The notes below the pieces were generated by a model. It was not told the origin of the DNA, did not search any database, and saw only the letters and a program-made list of their open reading frames with translations. From the NCBI GenBank assembly GCA_009363875.1, contig CM018695.1, forward strand, positions 44,431,150-44,495,149: a DNA stretch of 64,000 nucleotides, in the 5' to 3' direction. Of the stretch, positions 53,974-64,000 are shown in pieces. This DNA is from Mikania micrantha (taxonomy: Eukaryota; Streptophyta; Magnoliopsida; Asterales; Asteraceae). The number at the start of each line of letters is the position of its first letter. The first letter of the stretch is position 1. The translations under genes were made by a program, and so were the position numbers.

Positions 53974-55535
53974 TTTTATTGTTATAGTTTGATTTCAAAA
54001 GATTTTAAACCACATACAATTCGGTTTCCCCTTTGTCCTCACAACCGAACCATCAAACCCAAATCGGTCCATTATTCGAACTCGGTCGAACCCAAATCCT
54101 TAGGGGTTTGGTTCCTATCATTCAACCAACCCTGCAAATGTGTTTAATTTGAATTTTTATTTAGATTCAATGAGTTAATCGATCCGATCAGTATTCGAAC
54201 TCAAATTCGTTAACACCAAATCAAATTCGTTAAATTCGTAACTGAGAGTCCATCAATCCATATGGTTTTCATTTAGCAGTAAATTTCGAAACCATTTGTA
54301 GTGATTAATTTGATTAATGGATTTAATTAGTTCGAAACCCTCAACTCGATTTCAATCAAGAACTCTAAAAGCAAACTTATCGAATTCGTGATTGCTATGT
54401 AAAATCAATGTGATGTTTTCTTTTATTAAAGCATTTCGACACTGTCTGTATAAATTTACTCGATTATAAATAGCATTTAGATTGAATCCCCCAAATCGTT
54501 TCTTAACATAAACCCTAGAAATCGAAGTCTGTTAATTCGTTGCTATTACTTTCAATTGATATAGGTTTTTCATTTGTGATGTTAACACGAAACTATCTGT
54601 ATAATTGAATTGGGTTTTTAAACCTGTTTGATCAGAAACCCCCAAACCGTCTATGTGTTGAACCCTAGAATTTGGATTCATGAAATTCGTTGATTTTAAT
54701 CGAAATTAGCATAGGGGTATCATTGTACTAACCGTATGGAAGGTGTAGATGCTGACAATTATCAGAATTTGTTTCGAATTAATGTAGATAGACTAAAGGT
54801 GTTCTTCGGCCGACTCAAAATCTAATTCTTCAATCCACGACTTCTCAACTCGAATTGATCAATGTAACACCTCCTAAGGATGCCGACTGAACTCTCTGTG
54901 AGTGTAATTGTGAGAAGTGTGATTGAATTGCATGGGTTTGATAACTAAAAGCTACGGTTTCAAATGTTTGTGCCCGTTTTCAATTAATTTCAATAATTGC
55001 TTGATCTAGTAACGCACCAAGTTGTTTATGATCATTATTGTGAGGAGCATTAAAGTTTAATTCGGTTACAAACTCATGAAATCACGAAATTTCAGTTTCA
55101 ATTGAAGAGAACCCGAATTTTGACTCTAAAAAGTCAAAATTCATAGATTTGTCAAAAATACAAAGTTGATCCTTATAGATAATTGTCTTGCAACAGATTT
55201 TGTTTAACTAAAACCCTTTTAGTTTGCCATTATATGATTTCTTATCGTCTCGCGACATTTTCTGATAATTTTTGCTAACAGAGTTAACCCGAAATTACGA
55301 ATTGTCACTAGTTTGGCTACTTAGAACATTGTTGGACTAGATTAATCCTTTTGGGCCTCCTAAACACAATTGGGCCTACCTTGGCCTTACTAGGCCTTCC
55401 TTGGCCTTACTGGGCCTTCTTTGGCCTTACTGGGCCTTCTTTGGCCTTACTGGGCCTTACATGTCTTGTTGGGCCTGTGATCTAACCACATTCAGTTAGC
55501 GAAGTTAACTCAAAAAGTCGGATTGTCACAATTGT

Positions 55536-57186
55536 GTCCACAGCCTATTCAATGATCAAGTTCCCAACAAAAGCCGGTGTTTGCACAATCATGTCCCGGT
55601 TGGAGCAGATGTTCGTAGCTAAGATTGACCAGGAACCCACGCTAAGCCTAGGGCTCAGCATCAACAGCAAGCATCCGGACCACTTAGTTTGCATCGGCTC
55701 CGACTTAACATCGCAGGGACGACAGGACCTTTCTAAACTCCTTCGTCAAAGCCAGGATGTCTTTGCATGGACACCGGCTGACATGACAGGAGTACCCCGG
55801 TATATATCTGAACATTTACTAAATATAAATTCAAAGGCACACCCGATTGTTCAGAAGAAAAGAGGCATGGCAGCAGATCGTAGCAAGGTTGTTTGCAGCG
55901 AGGTGGACAAACTAGTCAATGCTGGCATATTGCGAGAGGTACATTACCACACGTGGGTAACCAACCCGATGATGGTCAAGAAATCAGACAGCAGCTGGCG
56001 CATGTGTGTTGACTTTAAGGATCTCAACAAAGCTTTTCCTAAGGACTGCTACCCCTTGCCTGAAATCGACCTTAAAGTGGACTCCTTAGCAGGTTACAAT
56101 TTTAAATGTTTTTTAGATGCTTATAAAGGTTATCACCAGGTCCAGATGCATAAAGAAGACGAAGAAAAAACTTCCTTTCACACGCCAAAAGGCATCTTTT
56201 GTTACACTAAAATGCCTTTTGGATTGAAAAATGCAGGGGCCACGTACCAACGCTTAATTGACAGAGCGTTTGGCCAACAAGTGGGTCGAAACATGGAAGC
56301 TTATGTGGATGACTTGGTCATCAAAAGCAACAGTGAGGAAGCCATGATGCATGACATTCAAAAGACATTTGACAACTTGCGAAGGATGAACATGAAGCTC
56401 AACCCCGGAAAGTGCACTTTCGGATTCCTTGAAGGAAAGTTTATAGGCCATATTGTCAGCAAGCAGGAGATCAAAGCCAATCCAGACAAGATCAGAGCAA
56501 TTCAACAAATGGTTTCCCCACGGAGTCGTCGAGATGTGCAAAGCCTTAACGGTAAGTTTGGAGCATTACATCGTTTTCTCTCAAAACTAGCTGAAAAATC
56601 CTTGCCATTTTTTAAAACCTTAAAAGGTTGTGCTAAAAAATTTGAATGGCCTGATGAAGCAGAACGAGCTTTCCAACAAATGAAAGACTACATAGCCGAA
56701 CTACCATCTCTCATGGCTCCCCAGGTGGGAGAAGAGCTTCTTTTGTACCTGGCTGTCGGAAACGAGGCCATTGGTTTGGTATTGATAACAGAACGCCAAG
56801 GTCGACAAGAGCCAGTATATTTTGTTATCAAAGTACTAAAAGAGGCAGAACTAAAATACCCACCTTTGGAGAAGACAGTGTTGGCTGTGGTACACACGGC
56901 ACGGCGTCTACGCCGGTACTTTCAGGCCTATCTTATCCATGTCATGACTAACCAGCCCTTGCGGGAGGTCCTAGCTAAACCCAAAAATTCTGGACGCCTG
57001 GCCAAATGCGCAATAGAACTGGGAGAGCACGGCTTAACTTACCACCCGCGGGTGGCTATCAAAGGACAAGTCTTAGCAGATTTTGTAATGGAAGGAACCT
57101 TCCCCGAATCGTCACAAGTGTATGAAGTCAAGGAAATAGAAAGCTCCACGCATTGGCGTTTGTTCACAGATGGGCCTCCAGCGTAG
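55536..57186 (+). pseudogene. Reverse transcriptase - RNase H of the Tat element
   Basis: Resumes the Tat pol frame after the insertion: STAYSMIKFPTKAGVCTI, then QSQDVFAWTPADMTGVPRYI. RT motifs are WRMCVDFKDLNKAFPKDCYP, LDAYKGYHQVQM, MPFGLKNAGATYQRL and the catalytic EAYVDDLVIKS (YVDD), all intact. The first RNase H follows with weakened motifs (LYLAVGNEAIGLVLI, KYPPLEKTVLAVVHTARRLR) and the ANQPL-type block TNQPLREVLAKPKNSGRLAK, as in Tat elements, where this domain is degenerate. It ends in the start of the second RNase H (WRLFTDG), where a frameshift occurs near 57175. Frame open for 550 codons. Confidence 0.9.
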
Positions 57187-57580
57187 AGGGCTCCGGAGCA
57201 GGCCTACTACTCATCAGTCCTGGCGGACTAGAATTCACCTATGCTATTCGGCTGAGCTTCCCATGCACCAATAATGAGGCCGAATACGAAGCTTTACTTG
57301 CTGGACTTCGCCTAGCATTACGCATCCAAGTCACTCATGTACAAGTACATGGATTCCTTATTGGTGGCTAACCAGGTCAATAGTAGCTATGAAGACAAAG
57401 AAGAAACAATGAAGGCATATGTACAGCAGGCAAAACAATTGAAAGCAATGTTTTCAGAATGCTCCTTGGTACAAGTATCCCGCAGTCAAAATAAGAAAGC
57501 AGACGCTCTAAGTAAGCTAGCCTCTTTGGCATTTGCTCATTTAACGAAGAAAGTCCTGGTGGAAGTACTCCACACATGAT
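57150..57580 (+). pseudogene. Second (archaeal-type) RNase H of the Tat element
   Basis: Split over two frames. First, WASSVEGSGAGLLLISPGGL with the catalytic block CTNNEAEYEALLAGLRLAL (57265-57320). Then, after a frameshift near 57345, MDSLLVANQVNSSYEDKEET and VSRSQNKKADALSKLASLA, ending at a stop at 57577. The acidic residues (TDG, EAE, MDS, KAD) are all visible. A duplicated RNase H placed between RNase H and integrase is the hallmark of the Tat clade. Confidence 0.88.
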
Positions 57581-58848
57581 CCACTCAGACTCTGCCAGTC
57601 TAGGATGTACAAGACGAAGGGGAATGTTGGATGATCCCTATCCATGCTTATCTCAGGGCAGGAACACTCCCTGTTGATGAATACGAAGCCGAGCGAGTCA
57701 AACTGAAAGCAATAAGCTACACGGTCGAACAAGGTTTGCTCTTCAAGAACTCTTACTGCTCCGCTACGTTGGTCCGGACCAAAGCAATTACTTAATCCGG
57801 GAGGTACATGAGGGAATTTGTGGTAACCTTGCAGGTCCCAGGATGGTGGTGGCCAAGATTATGAACCTAGGCTTTTATTGGCCCACCATGCACAAGGATG
57901 CTTTAGCAGAGCTGCGCAAATGTGAAGCTTGTCAGTTACATGCCCCGGTAAAGAATACACCTAAGTATGACTTGATCGCCATCTCCGCTGCATGGCCGTT
58001 CCATAAATGGGGAATGGACATTGTGGGCCCTTTCCCCATAAGTAAAAGAGGCTTCAAATTCTTGGTGGTGGTCGTGGATTATTTTACCAAGTGGCCAGAA
58101 GTCAGATCACTTGCCTCTATCACAGGCAAACAAATAATCAAGTTCTTTTGGGAGTGCATTATCTGTCGTTCAGCTTACCCGGGGTGGTCATAACAGATAA
58201 TGGTAAACAATTCGAATCTAACCCATTCAGATCATGGTGTACCGAATTACATATCCACCAAGTCTTTACATCAGTGGCTCACCCACAATCCAATGGCCAA
58301 GTGGAACGTATGAACCGAAGCATAGTAGACGGCTTAAAGGCACGGCTGGGAAGTTATGGCAAAAACCGGGTCGATGAGTTGCCAAGCGTACTATGGGCAA
58401 TCCGGACAATGGAAAAACCAAGCCACGGAAAAACTCCATTAAGCCTTGTCTATGGTTCAGAAGCTGTCATCCCAGCTGAGATCGGAGTCACCTCTCCCAG
58501 GCAACACATGTTGAGCGAAGAAAACAATGAGGCAGAGCTATCCCTTAACCTAGACCTGATAACGGAAGAAAGGGAGCAAGCCAGCATCAGAGAAGCACGT
58601 TACAAACAAAACATGGAAAAATTCCATAATGCCAGGGTCCGGCCAGAGGTGTTCAAGCCAAACGATTTGGTCCTTCGAAAAAATGAAGCAAGTCGTAAAG
58701 AAGATGGGGGAAGATAGGCCCCAAATGGGAAGGTCCCTATCAGGTGGCAGAGGCTCACAATCGTGGTTCTTACAAACTCAAAACCATGGAAGGAAAGCTA
58801 GTTCCTATGCACTGGAACACGGGCAACTTAAGGCATTTCTACGTGTAA
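57581..58848 (+). pseudogene. Integrase of the Tat element, frameshifted
   Basis: A zinc-finger region near 57790-57930 (KCEACQLHAP) leads to core motifs WGMDIVGPFPISKRGFKFLV (first Asp), VVVDYFTKWPE, then a frameshift near 58150. GVVITDNGKQFESN (second Asp) and SNGQVERMNRSIVDGLKARL (catalytic Glu) follow, then KTPLSLVYGSEAVIPAEIG. A further frame break near 58685 precedes the C-terminal WEGPYQVAEAHNRGSYKL block, ending at TAA 58846-58848. No chromodomain, as expected for Tat. Confidence 0.87.
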
Positions 58849-59520
58849 ACGCTCAAGCAATCCTAGCATGTTTTCCTTTTGTTCAACAAGTCAACTTCTC
58901 TTTTGTAACATCTATCATTTTGTACGGCTGCATGCCATTATTATATATGAAGACATGCTAGAATGTTGTTTCTATGTCACTTGCAAAAGGTTAAAAATCT
59001 AATTCTATGATTGACCCAACAAATACCTTCTACATTAACTAAATGTCTAACAATATACGCATTCTATGCAACACAAACAAAAGACGAAAACACAAACCAC
59101 ACCAACAGTAGCAATGTGTGCATTCCACGGGATCCGGCCTTGTCCTACCCGTGCAGCAAGGGTGAACTCCTATTCCAATACTAGCTCCATGGGATACAAC
59201 ATTGACCTACCCATGCAAGGTATACCAGTATTTACAGATGTACCGGACATAGGGGCATCTACAACAAAAGCTACTTAGTCACACAAGACTGATCATCTTG
59301 GCACGACTAAGGAAAAGTACGAACATACATAGTCCCCGCTATAAAACAAACCATCTATTCCAAACAAGCAAGTAAACTACGAAAAGGCCACGCATGGCTT
59401 CCATATAAACCACAAAACACAAAACGTTAACACAACTGCATTGTTCCAAAGTCATCCTAACACTTCCACCAAAAGTACATAAACCAAATTACAAAGTTTA
59501 TCATGACAAGACAAATAACC
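58849..59520. other. Spacer between pol and the antisense ORF of the Tat element
   Basis: No conserved coding signal on either strand; some short open frames only. Confidence 0.55.
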
Positions 59521-59525
59521 AACGC

Positions 59526-61990
59526 CTACCCTTCAGTCACGTCCTTGCCAACATGTTCGGGTGTCTCCTTGACAACCGATGCGGGAAATCCTTGTGCAGC
59601 AGCATGGGAAGTATCCACGGACTGGCCAACCCCAGAAGGGAACCGAGGAGGTAGCATGGAAGAAGAGGGGGTCATCACACTCATCTGACTTGTACTTAAC
59701 CGGGCCCCAATGGCCACAACACTCTCCATATTTTGGGCACCATTCCCTACAAAGTGGCAAGAGGAAGAGCAGGATCCTGGGCGACCAAATCCGAGAAAGA
59801 TAAACGAGTCCCCTCAAAATTGTTGACCGCCTGGTGGAGTTTCGCCTTAGAATCAGGAACATAATGGGGCACTGTCTCCATGGCACGCCCAGCAGCTGCA
59901 TATTTATAACCTGCACGAATACCGGCATACATACCATACACATGAGACGCTTTCTGAACTGTAGCAAGAGGTTCCATGTATTCGGGCTACGGTGAAGCAG
60001 ATCAACAACATGCTTGAAACCGTGCACCACCATCCAGGCACGGTCTTTTGCCATCTCCTCAACCCGAGCATTCAAGGCCTGATTTTGTTGCAGCAGTTGA
60101 TCAACTGTTTTTTTCATTTTACTTTCCTCAACCTTGAGTGCCTTGCGCTCATCATTCAGTAAGGCATGACCCTCGGCCAATGCCACCAAACCTTTGTTCA
60201 CCTCCTCCTCGGTGTCATTCGGCTGAGTTTCTCTAATACGGATCTCTTTCTCCATCTCATCCACACGGACTAGAAATTGTTTCTTTTCCTCTTGAAGGAG
60301 GACCACCTTTTTTTCCAAGGAGGCCGCACGGTCACTTTCTTTGTTCAGCTTGTTTAGAAGAATGGTGGTCTTTTCCTTGGCCTTATCGTGACAACCGAGC
60401 CAACGATTCAGGCTCTCAATAATAAATGATCCCAATTGAACCCAACTAGTAAGAAGCTCATCAGTCAAAGAGGTGTTGCTCAGGAAAGCCATGGCTGCCT
60501 TTTGCCCAGGAGTGGGCAAGGTAGTAGCCACATCCCGGCAAATCCTTCGATCATTAAACAGATCCCCATTACAAACATCCCAAAGAGGCACATACGGCTG
60601 AGTGGAAAACCCTTGTTCACGATGGACAGCATCATGATCTGAGGATGCACTAGCCTTAGCAGGAGACTTCACAATAGGATCCTCATCCCGAACACTCTCA
60701 TCAAGGGTACCACTAGAAGACAAACTATACACATCACCATCCCCGGTAACAATCGGAGCCTTACCTTTGGAGGAACGAGTTTTCATTCTCTTTGAAGGGG
60801 CAGTCACACTTGCACCCCCTTTGTCATGCGCAGCTTTCTTCCTTTTGGGAACCACCTCAGTATCCTCAACACCCACAGGCAACAGTGGCAAATCGCTCCT
60901 AACCACTCTGGCGTCCGGTAGCATGCTGGTATATTCTTGCCCAGTAAAACAGGTTCGCAGATGACTAGTCAAGACATCCTCTTCACCTTCAAGGAGCACC
61001 CGGGAAGAGCTCTCAACATCTGAATTGGTGTCCAATTTCATCACATCCAAAAGCCCCATTTCTGCACAAAAAAACAAATCAACACTTAACTGTCAAAAAT
61101 CGATGATCATATATTTCTTCAAGCGATCGATTAACTCACAAATAAACAGTGCCACAACAAATAGAAACCTAACAAAAAATGACCTACCAATATCATAGCG
61201 GCGGAACACCGGCAAAGAGCCTGTCAATAACCACTTCACGTTCAACCCAACGAAAACAAGCACCTCCTCAGGGAATGTGCGTAACTCTAACTCAAACAGG
61301 GGATCTTTTGGGTTGCGAAATAGGGGGAAAAGGAAGAATAGCGGCCGAAACCCAGAAAAACTTGTTCTTCCAATATTTCACGGTCAGATTGGAAGGAAAA
61401 ACGAACTGACCAGTGGGATCTTTGCCACGTTGGATTGTCAACCGATCCCCATTTTTAGCAAGATGGTAGAAACAACGAAATAGGGCAACAGAAGGCGTCG
61501 CTCCGAGGCCTTACAAGCCATCTCGAAATGAGTAATCTTGCTAAACCCATAGGGCGCAAATTGACAGGGATTCAACCGATAATACTCAAGAACATTTATA
61601 CAAAAGATGGACAAAGGAAGGCGCAGGTTAGCAAACTCAAAGAAACAGGTGTAAAGACCAACAGTTCCCGGCGGGCCATCGAGGATACTCTGGTTTTTCG
61701 CCGGAAGAAGTAGTCACAATTCAGGCCCGATATCATACAAGGAACCGAATTCTCGGAAATCCTTTTTCAACATTTCTGAACAACGGTTGCTCATATCGTA
61801 CCGATTCATCATATTGAAGAAAAAGAAACAAAAGAAACGAGGACCGATCGCTAACCTGCAACAATACACGACACCACAAAGAAGCAAGGAAGAAGATGAT
61901 CGCCCGAAGAAGGAAGCGGTTATAGACGAGGAACACTTGAGGGAGTGTTGCCTCTCATTAAATGGGAAAAGACGGAAACCGTTTGACAAG
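59526..61990 (-). pseudogene. Antisense ORF of the Tat element (putative gypsy-type transposon protein family)
   Basis: Runs opposite to gag-pol between pol and the 3' LTR. Upstream exon (about 61850-61188): DFREFGSLYDIGPEL, VGLYTCFFEFANLRLPLSIF, INVLEYYRLNPCQFAPYGF, then after a frameshift KYWKNKFFWVSAAILPF. This matches the N-terminal domain of the plant family annotated putative gypsy type transposon (Transposase_28). A predicted intron (61062-61187) follows, then a long exon from 61061: MGLLDVMKLDTNSDVESSSR, a basic/Ser-rich part and a long coiled coil (about 60380-60020) up to LLHRSP. Frame changes near 59990 and 59745 precede the C-terminal end at 59526. Lesions in the first exon: a TGA after GPEL near 61715, a frameshift near 61500, and a stop near 61290. 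Function unknown. Confidence 0.75.
61062..61187 (-). other. Predicted intron in the antisense ORF
   Basis: Sense strand: donor ATATTG|GTAGGTCA (begins 61187), and a pyrimidine-rich TTGTTTTTTTGTGCAG acceptor (ends 61062); 126 nt. It joins RRYDI in frame to EMGLLDVMK. Confidence 0.65.
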
Positions 61991-62145
61991 ACACGGCGGT
62001 TCCATCCGTTTTTTTCGAGGCGCTTTTCCCCGAGGCAACTGATAAGTTAAATAAAGCTTGATGGGATATAAAGGAGATTACCCAGATACGGTTGGGATAA
62101 TAAATAGTCAGGCATCCCTATTGATCATCTCATTAGGCAAACCTG

Positions 62146-62155
62146 ACTAGGGGGC
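62146..62155 (+). promoter_or_regulatory. Polypurine tract of the Tat element
   Basis: ACTAGGGGGC directly before the 3' LTR start TGATGGCGGGGG. Confidence 0.75.
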
Positions 62156-62800
62156 TGATGGCGGGGGTAAGTACATCCCTTAGCCGACCTAAAGTACATC
62201 ACGGATAATACTCAAACACGGCACTGACAAGCTTACCCGGGGCACTAGCATCGCTGGTAAGCTTGACCAACACAAGGAAACAAAAGGTATAAACACTGGA
62301 TAAAGTAGGAGGCCGTACAAATAAGGAAGCTCTGTAAAAGTGTTTTTGCATGAAAAGTAACAATCAACTACTTTGATGTAACTTCCTGCAAAAAATCACT
62401 AAGTGACTAAAGTAGAGATGACTACTACATGATGTGAATTAGACAACATGGTGATAAGTCAAACCTTAACACCAAAAAGGAAACATTGTTGCAACCAAAG
62501 TCTGAGAAGAAGATTTAAGAAAAAGAATATCCAGAAGAAGAGGAAGCTGACCTGGCTGAACCAGAATCCAGCTGCTATAAAAGGGCTTAGAAACTCAAAC
62601 GGTAGAACACTCTCAATTCTCTTACACCCTATATTCTCTTAGATTCAGTTAATTTCTATTCCTCCTACAACCGGTTCTTATTCTCACGCCGGAGACCTGA
62701 CCACAGGAGGCCCCTCCTGTGGTGAGGCTAAGGGTGTGTTGCGTGGTGATCTTAGCAGGGCCAGGTCATCAGCCGGACACCGGAGGTCGTTGAAGCAACA
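62156..62800 (+). repeat. 3' LTR of the Tat element
   Basis: 645 bp, longer than the 5' LTR mainly by an insertion near 62222-62270 containing two CAAGCTTACC/GGTAAGCTTG arms (a local inverted repeat). Confidence 0.92.
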
Positions 62801-62805
62801 GTTTT

Positions 62806-64000
62806 GAAGAACACAATGTTTGATAGAGTAGATGTCAATTATAAAGAAAGTTAGGGTTTTGTTAAGTTTCCTTGATTCTTGATAAATTGGTTTTATGTTG
62901 CTACGAAATTGATTTTTAAAAGCATAGAATTTATGTGATCATCATAAAAGTTAATGAGTAGTTGGGTTTGGAACAGGAAAAAATTGTTGTCTAGAAAATA
63001 TTTCTATTTGTATAAAACTCCCACCTAATGAGTAAATATGTCTAACTAAGCCATTAGAACTATATTGTTGTAATGCTTTGTCCTGTGGTAATTATATCAG
63101 AGAAGCCAAACTGGAATAAAATTTATTACTTTGTTGTACATTCTCTAAGTACATACACTACAATACCAAATGTATCTCTTTGTTAACTTCACAAATACTC
63201 TTGATGATTATAGCACTACATCTCTCTGTTTTTTCCTTATATATGGGATGTCACATATGGTAATCTGATATAATTTTTACTTTTGTTTGCATTATGGGTG
63301 ATTTTTTTTTTTTCTTGATCAAGATACACGAGAAAAGTGCTAAGCAGAGCATTACCCAACATGAACACGTGATTGACAAATTTTCATCATTTCTTCTTGT
63401 ATAGGTTATAGTTTAACATCAATAGATCCTTATCTTTATTTTTGTCTTCCTTTTAATTTTTCAAGAAATTTCTGTATTAAGTCGGTTTCATCATGAGAAC
63501 ATAGTTTAATATTTTGGGCATATTCGGTATGTAATTCTTCCTTCAAGATTTCTCTAACATAAATGTTAGGAACTTAACATGTTGGTTAAATGAGATAAGA
63601 TATATTTTCTAATGTAAATGCACTTTTGATTTTTCTAAATATGCTTTTTTGAAGTTTCTATTTGAGTTTTAGTATATTAATTTAAAGTTCTAGCGATATA
63701 ATATGTGCTAATATATTGGTTGATGCAAGTGGTTTTGTAAAACTTGTGGATTTTGGTTGGATGGGTATTTTGATACTTTAAATATAGTTTTGTAAAGCTA
63801 GAGGTGAAAATTTCCACCCATTTGCTTATTGTTATCCTTTCCATGATGTCTCTTTTGCCATTTGGTTTGACTATAACTTCTCTATTTTGACATCAAGTAT
63901 ATTCCATGTTTGTTAACTTAGTTGTTTGGTTTGGTGATATAATTTGGTTCTCTTTGATTAAATTGAATCAAAATATCTTCAATCATGTGATTTCATTTGA
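62806..64000. other. AT-rich flank, no gene recognised
   Basis: T-rich on the plus strand, stops in all frames, no TIR, LTR or RNA gene seen. It could be intron or intergenic DNA. Confidence 0.5.

Larger units (their letters stand above)
43613..55530 (-). mobile_element. Very young but defective Tekay chromovirus, element B
   Basis: 11.9 kb on the minus strand. LTRs 43613-46458 and 52685-55530 are both 2846 bp and differ at only two positions seen by eye (near 43663/52735 and 45558/54630). Ends TGTCACA / TGTGACA. Target duplication is ATCGT (43608-43612) versus ATTGT (55531-55535). PBS 52669, an extra leader ORF, intact gag, degraded protease/RT/integrase with internal deletions, and a chromodomain. 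It is inserted in the protease-RT linker of the Tat element. Confidence 0.93.
52685..55530 (-). repeat. 5' LTR of Tekay element B
   Basis: 2846 bp, offset +9072 from the other copy, with the same internal sites (donor 53502, acceptor 53003, tRNA-like 53899-53973). Confidence 0.95.
40707..62800 (+). mobile_element. Tat-lineage Ty3/gypsy retrotransposon, interrupted
   Basis: LTRs 40707-41314 and 62156-62800, ends TGATG.CGGGGG and CAACA, target duplication GTTTT (40702-40706 and 62801-62805). It has PBS 41316, broken gag and pol on plus, and an antisense ORF on minus between pol and the 3' LTR. A second, archaeal-type RNase H after the first and no chromodomain place it in the Tat (Ogre/Retand/TatIV-type) group. 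Own DNA is about 10.2 kb, the rest being Tekay element B (43613-55530). LTRs differ by several percent and by an internal 30-40 bp indel, so it is clearly older than its insert. Confidence 0.9.

Noticed and set aside
1..64000. CRISPR array, bacterial operon or phage
   Set aside because: Regular repeats found are LTR tandem arrays without unique spacers; gene content, splice signals and tRNA-Met primer sites are plant nuclear.

Overview
This window is plant nuclear DNA, most likely from a eudicot and plausibly Asteraceae (an inference from the style of its retroelement and Harbinger proteins). It is AT-rich and has plant-type LTR retrotransposons with initiator-tRNA-Met primer sites, PIF/Harbinger DNA transposons with TAA target duplications, a LINE tail, and one apparently intact single-exon gene for a nepenthesin/CDR1-type aspartic protease (36144-37460). 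Nearly everything else is transposon, much of it nested.

Layout. 1-3240: the gag end and 5' LTR of a broken Ty1/copia element on the minus strand. 3245-6209: an isolated, old LTR of a Tekay-type Ty3/gypsy element. 6240-7110: LINE 3' remnant. 8547-10469 and 10473-35796: two PIF/Harbinger elements end to end, sharing one TAA. The second is split by a gag-only gypsy element (11556-35046), whose 5' LTR is itself split by a young, full-length Tekay chromovirus (12981-26126, TSD AATTG). 36144-37460: the aspartic protease gene, about 350 bp from the end of this stack. 39253-40350: a decayed LTR. 40707-62800: a Tat-lineage gypsy element (TSD GTTTT) with dual RNase H and an antisense, intron-containing ORF. 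It is split in its protease region by another very young Tekay element (43613-55530, TSD ATCGT/ATTGT). 62806-64000: no gene recognised.

How it works together. The three complete Tekay-type elements and the isolated LTR share a layout not explained by textbook LTR structure: a TATA box in two and a weaker TA-rich site in a third, a short conserved GAGCGCG block, a strong splice donor (AG|GTGAGTTC or AG|GTGCGT), a stem-loop-rich stretch, then a branch-point/acceptor block (GTTGAC ... TTTTCTCAG) shortly before the primer site. This predicts an intron contained in the LTR. In one element the putative intron carries five 74-75 bp repeats, each with an 18-nt hairpin whose stem changes are compensatory. 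I consider this LTR-intron/hairpin arrangement the strongest candidate for an undescribed system here.

LTR comparisons (by eye) give the insertion order: the Harbinger copy is older than the gag-only element, which is older than the 12981-26126 Tekay; the Tat element is older than the 43613-55530 Tekay.
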